From Chlamydiota bacterium (GTDB taxonomy: Bacteria > Chlamydiota > Chlamydiia > Chlamydiales > SM23-39), in contig DAIDLB010000259.1 of assembly GCA_027449725.1 (NCBI GenBank), positions 1 through 6,318 of the forward strand: a stretch of DNA of 6,318 nucleotides. The letters run 5' to 3'. Below the pieces are notes generated by a model that had not been told where the DNA came from, made no database searches, and was given only the letters and a program-made list of their open reading frames with translations. The translations under genes and the position numbers were made by a program. Positions 1 through 6,169 of this stretch are shown one piece after another; positions within the stretch are counted from its first letter, which is position 1; every line of letters begins with the position of its first letter.

Positions 1-852
1 CTCAGTGGTTTTGACTCGCCGCTTCCACCAGGCGAAACCGTCTTTGCGCATCGCGTCCCGGTTTGGAAGGGGAAAGCCCCATCGTTGGCCGTCCGGGTTA
101 TAATAGTCGGGCGGCGCCCCTACGGTTCTCGCCGGATCAAAGAGATGCGGCTCAGCCCAAACATCGACGCTATCGGGGCTTACAAGCAGAGGGATATCGC
201 CCATGAGGAAAATCCCCTTTTGAGTTGCCAGCTCTTTGATTGCATGCATCTGCTTCCAGCAGAGATACTGCAGAAATCGATGAAAATCGAGTGCTTTGGG
301 GTCGGCGCTGCAGGTCTCGAAGATTCGCTTTTCTTCCGGCCATTCATGCCATGTTTTGCCCCCGAACTCGTCTTTGACGGCCATGAATAGAACGTAGGGT
401 TCTAGCCAACTGCGATGTTTTTCCAAAAACGATTTGTATTCCGGGAGGGTTTGGACCGATGGGAACGTCCGCTCGTAGTATTGAAAAAGCCAGTGCAGCT
501 TGGATCGCTTGATGTGGGTGTAATGGAGCCTCGGAGAAGGGTGTTCTGGTCGCGGCCCTCCAAGGGAGCTGAGATTTAGATAAATCGGGTTTAAGGCGCA
601 AGATGAGACGACATTATAAGGGCTGGGATCGTCTCCCGAATCAAAGATGGGCAGCAGCTGAATGCAATCGAAGCCTACCTCTTTGCACCAGTCAAACAAT
701 TTGGGCAGGTCTCCGAAGTCACCGACGCCGGAGCTTGTTTGGGAATGGAGGGCCCAAAGAGGAAGACAGATGCCGTGGTGCTGCGTTGCGCCGATCTGCT
801 GCCAGGCGGCAGCGGTTTTGGTTTGAGACAAGGTTGGAGGAAGCTGGGCCAT
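1..852 (-). CDS. malQ: 4-alpha-glucanotransferase (amylomaltase), N-terminal part, runs off the left edge
   Basis: The frame is open from an ATG at 852 to the window edge and gives 284 residues. The family is usually about 500-530 residues, so roughly the N-terminal half is present. MalQ (GH77) transfers alpha-1,4-glucan segments between maltodextrins in the cytoplasm and takes part in glycogen turnover. Visible GH77 hallmarks are the substrate-site block around residues 65-94 (QLLP, then GDDPSPYNVVSS, then LNPIYLNL), GDIPLLVSPDSVDVWA at 218-233, and GAPPDYYNPDGQRWGFP at 245-261. The catalytic Asp and Glu residues normally follow just after this and lie outside the window. The ATG overlaps the chaperone stop by one base (TGATG), and an AGG lies about 5 nt upstream. 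The recognisable core begins near residue 26. The first 25 residues are rich in Q, T, A, S and P with one lysine, which could be a type III secretion signal; that is inference. No frameshift is seen in this half. Confidence 0.93.
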   Translation of the reverse strand, partial: MAQLPPTLSQTKTAAAWQQIGATQHHGICLPLWALHSQTSSGVGDFGDLPKLFDWCKEVGFDCIQLLPIFDSGDDPSPYNVVSSCALNPIYLNLSSLGGPRPEHPSPRLHYTHIKRSKLHWLFQYYERTFPSVQTLPEYKSFLEKHRSWLEPYVLFMAVKDEFGGKTWHEWPEEKRIFETCSADPKALDFHRFLQYLCWKQMHAIKELATQKGIFLMGDIPLLVSPDSVDVWAEPHLFDPARTVGAPPDYYNPDGQRWGFPLPNRDAMRKDGFAWWKRRVKTTE

Positions 853-1304
853 CACAGCCTGAAAGGGTTTGTTTTTTTGGTTGTGCCGTGGATGGGCGCC
901 GGGCCCGGCTGTCCGTTTTCAACCGCCTGCTGCCAAAGCTCCGCATAGTCGATCAAATTGGAGGCGAGAAGGGCGAGCTGTTTGGCGTCGACCGACTCCA
1001 TCCGGTAGAACTGGTGGAGGGTCAGGGTGTTTTTTTGTTTGAGAAAGCCGAAGATCCCTGTGCGCGGGTCGGGGAGATTGTTCGCTTTGAGCGCCTCGGC
1101 CAGCACGTTTTCGCAAAACCGGCCTGGCGGCAGCTCGATTACCATACAGCCGATCAAAATTCTTTCTCCGGTTGTATCGAGCTGGATCTGCACAGAGAGT
1201 TTATGATGGATGCGGAGTTTGCAGGCGCGGTTTTTGTCGACATGGAGCGTGATTCCAAGCGCTTGCCCCAGTCCCTGGATGATCTCTTCAAAGGGATCGT
1301 TCAT
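852..1304 (-). CDS. scc1: Type III secretion chaperone of the SycE/CesT family (Scc1-like, for CopN)
   Basis: A 150-residue protein, the usual size for class I secretion chaperones; I recall chlamydial Scc1 as about 146 residues. The N-terminus MNDPFEEIIQGLGQALGI is the typical amphipathic first helix. It is followed by beta-strand-like segments (CKLRIHHKLSVQIQLD and RILIGCMVIELPPGRF) and a C-terminal helical part with LALLASNLIDYAELW. This order fits the CesT/SycE fold, a homodimer or heterodimer that holds the effector chaperone-binding domain unfolded in the cytosol. In Chlamydia, Scc1 works with a second chaperone, Scc4, encoded elsewhere, and binds CopN. The ATG lies in an ATGA overlap with the copN stop, and the purine-rich 3' end of copN (AAGAAAGAG) serves as ribosome binding site. 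The last residues (KKTNPFRL) are basic and look unstructured. The assignment rests on position and overall resemblance, because these chaperones diverge strongly. Confidence 0.85.
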   Translation of the reverse strand: MNDPFEEIIQGLGQALGITLHVDKNRACKLRIHHKLSVQIQLDTTGERILIGCMVIELPPGRFCENVLAEALKANNLPDPRTGIFGFLKQKNTLTLHQFYRMESVDAKQLALLASNLIDYAELWQQAVENGQPGPAPIHGTTKKTNPFRL

Positions 1305-2485
1305 GGCTCTTTCTTCGGTTTTTTCTTCTTCTTTTCTTCTTCTTCTTTTTCCTCTTCTTCTTCAAGCTGGTCTTCGATCGTCTCGAGGGCTTTGAGGAAG
1401 GCGAGGAAAAGCTCGTCGCGCTGCTGGGGCGTCCGGTAATAGCGCGGAGCGATCTGCTTGATGGCGTCTCGCATCTGCGTGAAGATGATGAGCTGCGCAA
1501 TCGCCTCATTTGAGATCCCGAGAAGGCGCGCCGACAGAAGGATCTTATCGGGCGTCATAAACCTCTCGGCAAGGAATTTCACAAACTGCTTGGCCAGGGC
1601 CTCGAAATCAAGGCGGATCGGTTTGATGACGCCGTAGGAGGCAAACTGATTGTTGATCAAGCTCATACGGCTTTGAAAGAAGCGGAAGACGCCGAGGATC
1701 CCTTGAAGAGAGCGTGTTTCGTCGATAAGCCTCTTGAGTTCGGGGCGGGGGATGGACGGCCCTTTTGCGCGCAAGTCGGCGCCGAGCGAGTGAAGGAGGA
1801 AGCGGATCACGTTTTTGAGCTTTTCATAGGCAAAACGGTTGGCGAGCTCGTCAAAGAGTTTGAGCGGGTCGCGAGGCGTCTGGGTGATATCTTTGTACAT
1901 TTCCCGGAGCGATGTCGCAGAGCCGAGTCCCTTTTCCGAAAACTCGCGCGACTGGGCGCCGATGTTGCGGCCCGATTTGATTTCCGCTTCGAAACGGGCG
2001 TTGAACTGCTCTTTGGCCTGGCGGAGGGTTTGCACCGTATTGGGGTCGGCCGTTTCAAGGAGGAAGTCGAGCGCTTCGTCAGCCAGAGCGGGGTCGGGAT
2101 AGGCTTCGAGCAGTTTTTGGATGACCTCTTCCGGCGTATCCGAGGCGCTGATGCGGGAGCGGAGGATGAGGAGCGTTTTCGCTTGCAGCTCGCGGTTTTG
2201 ATTCTGAAAGCGGGTGGCGCTCTCTTCGATCTCCTCGATCTTCATCACCTTCAGTTCATCTTCTTCGGCCTTCTTCTCATCCGCTCTCGCTTTTTCGGCC
2301 ATCCGTTTTTCGAGATGCTCGAAGCGGCGCATCATCGCCATCGGGTTAAAGGCTTCCAGCTCAATCCATGACATGAAGTCTTCCGCGCTTTCGTCCTGCC
2401 GGATATCCGCCGCTTCGGCAGCCTGCTGCATCGCCCTGAGCGAGACGAGATTTGTCGGGAAGCCTCCGGTAGCGCGGGGATCCAT
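1301..2485 (-). CDS. copN: CopN, type III secretion gatekeeper (SctW/YopN-TyeA/LcrE family)
   Basis: A 394-residue protein similar along most of its length to chlamydial CopN. Shared landmarks are TPEEVIQKLLEAYPDPALADEALDFL near residues 117-142, the SLREMY block near 192-197, and LGADLRAKGPSIPRPELKR at 234-252, before a C-terminal TyeA-like helical region at about 285-375. Gatekeepers sit at the cytoplasmic face of the export gate and delay effector release until host contact. Chlamydial CopN is also secreted and can act on host microtubules in some species; whether this one does cannot be told. Residues 52-106 are highly charged and could form a coiled coil or the chaperone-binding region. 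The protein ends in an unusual run of glutamates and lysines (residues 375-394), whereas Chlamydia CopN has, as I recall it, a proline/serine-rich tail. The start is an ATG 7 nt after cdsV, and its Shine-Dalgarno AGGGAAG overlaps the cdsV stop. Confidence 0.92.
   Translation of the reverse strand: MDPRATGGFPTNLVSLRAMQQAAEAADIRQDESAEDFMSWIELEAFNPMAMMRRFEHLEKRMAEKARADEKKAEEDELKVMKIEEIEESATRFQNQNRELQAKTLLILRSRISASDTPEEVIQKLLEAYPDPALADEALDFLLETADPNTVQTLRQAKEQFNARFEAEIKSGRNIGAQSREFSEKGLGSATSLREMYKDITQTPRDPLKLFDELANRFAYEKLKNVIRFLLHSLGADLRAKGPSIPRPELKRLIDETRSLQGILGVFRFFQSRMSLINNQFASYGVIKPIRLDFEALAKQFVKFLAERFMTPDKILLSARLLGISNEAIAQLIIFTQMRDAIKQIAPRYYRTPQQRDELFLAFLKALETIEDQLEEEEEKEEEEKKKKKPKKEP
1319..1363. 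repeat. 45-bp pure polypyrimidine/polypurine tract with TTC/GAA repeats inside the copN 3' end
   Basis: The plus strand is unbroken pyrimidine, mostly TTC units with a T6 run at one end and a T5 run inside. On the coding strand it is GAA, GAG, AAG and AAA codons, giving the E/K tail of CopN from about residue 375 to 389. Its left edge is close to the scc1 start, so the same purine-rich region probably also supplies the chaperone ribosome binding site. Confidence 0.9.
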
Positions 2486-2487
2486 TT

Positions 2488-2494
2488 CTTCCCT
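2488..2494 (-). promoter_or_regulatory. Shine-Dalgarno for copN overlapping the cdsV stop codon
   Basis: The coding strand reads AGGGAAG, ending just before the copN ATG at 2485 with a 2-nt gap. The A of its first position is part of the cdsV TAG stop (2493-2495). Ribosomes ending on cdsV would expose or reuse this site, which suggests translational coupling. It also supports the ATG at 2485 as the copN start. Confidence 0.65.
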
Positions 2495-4619
2495 AGGTTA
2501 GTTGCACCCGCCCGAGAGGCTGGATGCGGATTTCTGGAACGATTTCCTGGAATGAGACGACGGAGAGGTCGGGGAATTCCCCTTCGATGAGTTTTCGGAC
2601 AAAGCGGCGGACGTCGATTGCGGTCAGGAGCACAGGAGGCTGGCCTCCCGGCGGCGTCGGCTGGATGACGGTGCGCATCGAGTGCAAGATGAGCTGCACC
2701 GAGTCGGGGTCGAGCGCGAGATAGGAGCCGACCGAAGTTTGTTTGATGGCTCCGCGCACCATGTCCTCGATCTCGGGGTCGAGGAGATAGACGGATAGGA
2801 CCGATTGGCCGAGCGAGTATTTGTAGCTGATATAGCGGCGGAGCGACGAGCGGACATATTCGGTGAGGAGTACGGTGTCTTTTTCCGTCTGCGCCCATTC
2901 GCTGAGGGCCTCGAGGATCGTTCGGAGATCGCGGATCGAGATCTGCTCTTGCACCAGCCTCTTGAGAATTTCGGTGAGCTTTTGAAGGGGGACGAGTCGC
3001 GTGACTTCTTTGATGAGGTCGGGGAAGGAGCGCTCGATGAACTCGAGGATGCCGCGCACCTCCTGAATGCCGATGAATTCGCTTGCGTATTGACGAAAGA
3101 AGCGGGAGAGGTGGAGGATCATCACCTCGGGGCCGGTCCAGAAGCGGATCTGCGCTTTTTCGAGCAGCTCGCGGTATCTCTCCTCCACCCAGAGGGCCGG
3201 CATTCCGAAGGAGCTTTTTGACGCCGTAAAGGGGATATTGAAGCGCCGGAGCGTCTCCTCGGTTTCGTTGGTCAGAAGGCTTTTGGCAAGGACCCGTCCT
3301 CTTGTAATTGGCACCTCGTTGAGCTGGATCGCGTATTCATCGGCGTCCAGGACAAGCGAGTCGGTCCGGACGTGGACTCCGGGAAATCTGACGCCGAGGT
3401 CCTGGTAGAGGGTATGGCGCATCTTCGGGATCATCTGGTCCATGAAGGTGACCCCCTGCTTGTCTTTCCGGATCACATGGGAGAGGTTCGCGCCGAGATC
3501 GAGGACGATCGGCAGGGTGAGGGCAAACTCGTCTTTACCGCCCCGCACCATGGAATGCCCTTCCACGTCGACGTCGGTCGGCCCGATGCCGGCGGCGGCT
3601 TTGGCGGCGGCTTTACGTGAATTGGACCAGATGAAATAGCCGGCGGTTCCGACAATGGCCGAGAGGAGGAGGAAGGGGATAGGGGGGAAGGCGGGGATCC
3701 AGGCCATGCCAAAGAGAACGCCGCTACCGATCATCAGGGCTTTCGGCTGTTTAAAGATCTGCTCGGCAATCTCGCGGCCGAGGTGGGCGTCTTTACGATC
3801 TGAGGAAACGCGCGTCGTAACGATACCGGCCGTGATCGCGATCATGAGGGAGGGGATTTGCGTTACGAGACCGTCGCCGATGGAGAGGAGGGTGTAGATG
3901 CGGGCCGAGTCGCCGAGCGAGAGCTTGTGCATGGTGACGCCGATGATGAGCCCCCCGATGACGTTGATGAGGGCGATCACGATGCCTGCGATGACGTCAC
4001 CTTTGACGAACTTCATCGCGCCGTCCATGGCTCCGTAGAGCTGGCTCTCTTTGGCAAGGCCGAGGCGTAGCTCGCGCGCTTGCTGGCTGTCGATGGTCCC
4101 GGCGCGGAGGTCCGCATCGATGCTCATCTGTTTTCCGGGCATTGCGTCGAGGGTGAAGCGGGCGGCGACCTCGGCGACCCGCTCGGCGCCCTTTGTAACG
4201 ACAATGAATTGGACGATAGTGATGATGAGGAAGATTACGGCCCCGACGACGTAATTTCCTCCTACGATGAAGCTTCCGAACGCATGGATGATTTTTCCCG
4301 CGTTGGCGTTCATGAGGATCTGCCTTGTCGAAGAAATGTTGACCCCGAGGCGATAGAGCGTTGTCAGGAGGAGGAGAGAGGGGAAAATCGTCAGCTGGAC
4401 GGCCTTTTGGATGTAGATCCCGACGAAGATGAGGATGATCGATACGGTCAGGTTTATGGAGATGAGGACGTCGATGACGCTGGGGGAGACGGGAAAGATC
4501 AGCATCATGATGATCGCGATGATCGCCATCGCGAGCGCCAGGTCGCTCGAGCCTCCTATTGCGGTCAGGGTTCTTTGGCCTCCCAGCATCCGGGTAATGG
4601 AATCAAGAAACTTTTTCAA
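2493..4619 (-). CDS. cdsV: Type III secretion export gate protein CdsV (SctV/LcrD/FlhA family)
   Basis: A 708-residue protein of full family length. SctV forms a nonameric ring in the inner membrane whose cytoplasmic domain receives substrates and chaperones. The N-terminal 330 residues hold the membrane segments, for example 27-44, 48-70, 120-141, 208-230 and 296-330. The signature RLGVNISSTRQIL is at 90-102. The FHIPEP-region motif VTKGAERVAEVAARFTLDAM, followed by PGKQ, is at 141-164, with YGAMDGAMKFVKGD at 195-208. A KAAAKAAA linker at 336-343 leads to the soluble domain (about 365-708), which keeps QEQISIRDLRTILEALSEWA at 557-576 and the conserved C-terminal block from LLTAIDVRRFVRKLIEGEFP to IQPLG. 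The start is TTG at 4617-4619, overlapping the cdsU stop by 4 nt. It is preferred over the ATG at residue 11 because the start MKKFLDSITRMLGG lines up with the N-terminus of Chlamydia CdsV as I recall it. No damage is visible. Confidence 0.97.
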   Translation of the reverse strand: MKKFLDSITRMLGGQRTLTAIGGSSDLALAMAIIAIIMMLIFPVSPSVIDVLISINLTVSIILIFVGIYIQKAVQLTIFPSLLLLTTLYRLGVNISSTRQILMNANAGKIIHAFGSFIVGGNYVVGAVIFLIITIVQFIVVTKGAERVAEVAARFTLDAMPGKQMSIDADLRAGTIDSQQARELRLGLAKESQLYGAMDGAMKFVKGDVIAGIVIALINVIGGLIIGVTMHKLSLGDSARIYTLLSIGDGLVTQIPSLMIAITAGIVTTRVSSDRKDAHLGREIAEQIFKQPKALMIGSGVLFGMAWIPAFPPIPFLLLSAIVGTAGYFIWSNSRKAAAKAAAGIGPTDVDVEGHSMVRGGKDEFALTLPIVLDLGANLSHVIRKDKQGVTFMDQMIPKMRHTLYQDLGVRFPGVHVRTDSLVLDADEYAIQLNEVPITRGRVLAKSLLTNETEETLRRFNIPFTASKSSFGMPALWVEERYRELLEKAQIRFWTGPEVMILHLSRFFRQYASEFIGIQEVRGILEFIERSFPDLIKEVTRLVPLQKLTEILKRLVQEQISIRDLRTILEALSEWAQTEKDTVLLTEYVRSSLRRYISYKYSLGQSVLSVYLLDPEIEDMVRGAIKQTSVGSYLALDPDSVQLILHSMRTVIQPTPPGGQPPVLLTAIDVRRFVRKLIEGEFPDLSVVSFQEIVPEIRIQPLGRVQLT
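3591..3614. repeat. Perfect 12-bp tandem duplication inside cdsV
   Basis: GGCGGCGGCTTT occurs twice in a row. On the coding strand it encodes KAAA twice, residues 336-343 of CdsV, in the linker between the last membrane segment and the cytoplasmic domain. It keeps the reading frame. Confidence 0.9.
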
Positions 4620-5689
4620 CTTAACAGCTCGCTATTGATATCAGGGTTTGCTTCCAGAGCGCGGACCCACTTTAAAATTTCCGACACGGCGGCGTAGGTA
4701 TCCCGAGGTACATAATGCGAAATTCTCCCTTTCGTGTACAGTTCCCTCGCTAAATCTACGTTTCGCATGATCGGCACTTTGTTTTCGAGTCCGATCTGAA
4801 TGATCCGGGAAGCGGTTGTTCCTGCCCCCATGGTGAGGATAATCGGGGCCATATCTTCGGGCGGGTCGTACTTGATGGCAACGGCATAGTGGGTTGGGTT
4901 CGTGATGATCGCCCTAGCCCGTCTTGCTGAGGTGGGCCCCTCCTGGTAGGCGATCTCGCGGGCAAGCTCGCGTCTTTTTCCTTTGATCTGCGGGTCGCCC
5001 TCAGTGTCTTTGTATTCTCTTTTGACTTCGAATTTTTCCATTTTCATCTCTTTGGCGAACTGCCCCTTTTGAAAAAAGAGGTCGAAGAGGGCAATGAGGA
5101 GGAAAAAGATGCCGACCTGGATTGCCACATCGAAGAGGAAGTTGCTGACGATTTGCATGCTGATGATGGCCGGGGCTGCGACAGTGGAGATGATTTCGGG
5201 CAAAGCTTTCCAGATGATCATGTAGATGATGATTGCGGCGCCGAGGATCTTTGCGCACGATTTGAGCAGCTCGACAAACACTTTGAGTTTAAATTTTTGT
5301 TTGATCCCTTCGATCGGGTTGAGTTTTTTCAGATCGAACTTCATTGTCTCAAAGGAAAACACCGGCCCGATGACGAGGAAGTTGACAATGACGCCGACAA
5401 AAGAGACGATCGCCATGATCGGGAGGCTGGTTCTGCCGATCACTTCGGCAGCCCGTATCATGTAGGAGCCCGCCTTGCTTTCGAAGTCGCTGCCGGAGTT
5501 CACCGCGCGGAACATCTCGAGCATGAAGCCTGAGATTTGCTCGAAGAAAATACCCGACATCGCTAGGACAGACGTAATTGAGACGACGAAGGTGATGGCT
5601 GCGGGAAAGTCCTGAGATTTGGCTACTTGCCCCTTTTTCCGCGCGTCGCGCAGTTTCTTTGGGGTCGCCTTTTCGGTCTTCTCTGCCAT
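4616..5689 (-). CDS. cdsU: Type III secretion export apparatus switch protein CdsU (SctU/YscU/FlhB family)
   Basis: A 357-residue protein of normal length. SctU sits in the inner membrane and switches substrate class after cleaving itself between Asn and Pro of an NPTH loop. NPTH is intact at residues 264-267 (context ARAIITNPTHYAVAIKYDP), so autocleavage should work. The N-terminus AEKTEKATPKKLRDARKKG is the family signature. Four hydrophobic segments follow at about 29-50, 90-113, 147-166 and 186-206. Next come the conserved cytoplasmic linker FAKEMKMEKFEVKREYKDTEGDPQIKG (211-237, split by no gap) and the C-terminal cytoplasmic domain with IPIMRN-like VPIMRN at 305-310. I chose the ATG at 5689 because it matches the family start. 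A TTG at 5698 is in frame 9 nt upstream, but it overlaps the GGAG that probably serves as ribosome binding site. The gene follows the decayed remnant by 34 nt and overlaps cdsV by 4 nt. Confidence 0.96.
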   Translation of the reverse strand: MAEKTEKATPKKLRDARKKGQVAKSQDFPAAITFVVSITSVLAMSGIFFEQISGFMLEMFRAVNSGSDFESKAGSYMIRAAEVIGRTSLPIMAIVSFVGVIVNFLVIGPVFSFETMKFDLKKLNPIEGIKQKFKLKVFVELLKSCAKILGAAIIIYMIIWKALPEIISTVAAPAIISMQIVSNFLFDVAIQVGIFFLLIALFDLFFQKGQFAKEMKMEKFEVKREYKDTEGDPQIKGKRRELAREIAYQEGPTSARRARAIITNPTHYAVAIKYDPPEDMAPIILTMGAGTTASRIIQIGLENKVPIMRNVDLARELYTKGRISHYVPRDTYAAVSEILKWVRALEANPDINSELLS

Positions 5690-5723
5690 ACGCTCCAAGG
5701 GTATCGCAGCAGAGAGGCCCCTG

Positions 5724-6124
5724 TCAATACAGTTTCAGGACGAAACCTTCGTAGGCGAGCTTGATCCGCTTTTCAACTTCTGTCAAATTTTGGGCCGCTT
5801 TATCCTTAATGGCCAAATAGACCTGTTTGACAACATCTTCAAGCGGAGTTTCTTCCGATGAAGCGTAGAGATAAGACTTTATAGCCTGTAAGGCTTCAGA
5901 GCGGCCGGGGTAAGGAGGCTGCATGCCGCGAGTGAGTTCGGAAGCGTCGAATGAGAGGGAAGGGGGGACTCCCCAAAGAAGATCAATGAAAGATTGGGAT
6001 TCACACAGTTTTCTGCCAATACACCCCGGTCTTCCGGGGAATAATGCCTCAATTCCGGATGTTTCTGTATGGCTAGAACGGCTAGCTCGCGCCGTTTGAC
6101 ATTTCTGCTTTTGCTGCCGAGCTT
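5724..6124 (-). pseudogene. 3' remnant of an unrecognised gene, truncated by IS66 and frameshifted
   Basis: Two minus-strand frames join into one plausible protein tail. From 6124 to about 5968 one frame reads smoothly and includes RRELAVLAIQKHPELRHY and LAENCVNPNLSLIFFGE. It then runs into an off-frame stop at 5879-5881. From about 5967 to the stop at 5724-5726 a second frame reads SLSFDASELTRGMQPPYPG and continues with a helix-rich tail ending EKRIKLAYEGFVLKLY. Adding one base to the six-G run at 5962-5967 (six C on the coding strand) would fuse the two into about 133 residues. The 5' part is missing because the IS66 terminus starts at 6125. An ATG at 5924 would give a 66-residue product, but it has no Shine-Dalgarno and starts in the middle of the apparent domain. 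I do not recognise the family. A sequencing error in the homopolymer could mimic the frameshift, but the IS truncation would remain. Confidence 0.6.
6117..6124. repeat. Presumed 8-bp target-site duplication flanking the IS66 end
   Basis: IS66 elements duplicate 8 bp at insertion. The 8 bases outside the inverted repeat are CCGAGCTT. The matching copy should lie beyond the other end of the element, outside the window, so this is a prediction from the family rule and not an observed pair. Confidence 0.45.
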
Positions 6125-6146
6125 GTAAGCGTCTAATCTAGACAGG
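6125..6146. repeat. IS66 terminal inverted repeat (one end)
   Basis: The repeat begins GTAAGCG at the outer edge, as IS66 elements do, and contains a short self-complementary arm (GTCTA and TAGAC around ATC, 6131-6143). The inner limit is uncertain because the partner repeat is outside the window; IS66 repeats are commonly around 15-30 bp. Confidence 0.8.
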
Positions 6147-6169
6147 TTGACAAGACAGGAGAAAAGGTC

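Noticed and set aside
603..1439. Plus-strand 278-codon open frame.
   Set aside because: It lies antisense to malQ, scc1 and the copN 3' end, all clearly real. Its phenylalanine/serine run is just the complement of the GAA tract.
1673..2371. Plus-strand 232-codon open frame.
   Set aside because: It is entirely antisense to copN, has no ribosome binding site that I can see, and no recognisable motif.
4080..4697. Plus-strand 205-codon very acidic open frame.
   Set aside because: It is antisense to the hydrophobic N-terminal part of cdsV. Asp/Glu-rich shadows are expected opposite Ile/Val/Leu-rich membrane segments.
5690..5698. TTG at 5698 as the cdsU start.
   Set aside because: The family N-terminus begins at the ATG three codons later, and the TTG overlaps the likely GGAG ribosome binding site.
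5700..5727. TTGACA (minus strand, 5722-5727) with GATACC 16 bp further on as a cdsU promoter.
   Set aside because: The -10 is poor, and the predicted start would fall only a few bases before the cdsU ATG, on top of its ribosome binding site. It also overlaps the stop of the upstream remnant.
6024..6039. Perfect 6-bp hairpin CCCCGG-TCTT-CCGGGG as a terminator.
   Set aside because: No T run follows on either strand, and it lies within the coherent frame of the gene remnant.
5923..6099. Plus-strand 58-codon ORF with a perfect TAAGGAGG four bases before its ATG.
   Set aside because: Its start shares the palindromic CATG with the minus-strand ATG, the product resembles nothing I know, and the opposite strand carries a more protein-like joined frame. 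The Shine-Dalgarno match is the complement of codons in that frame.
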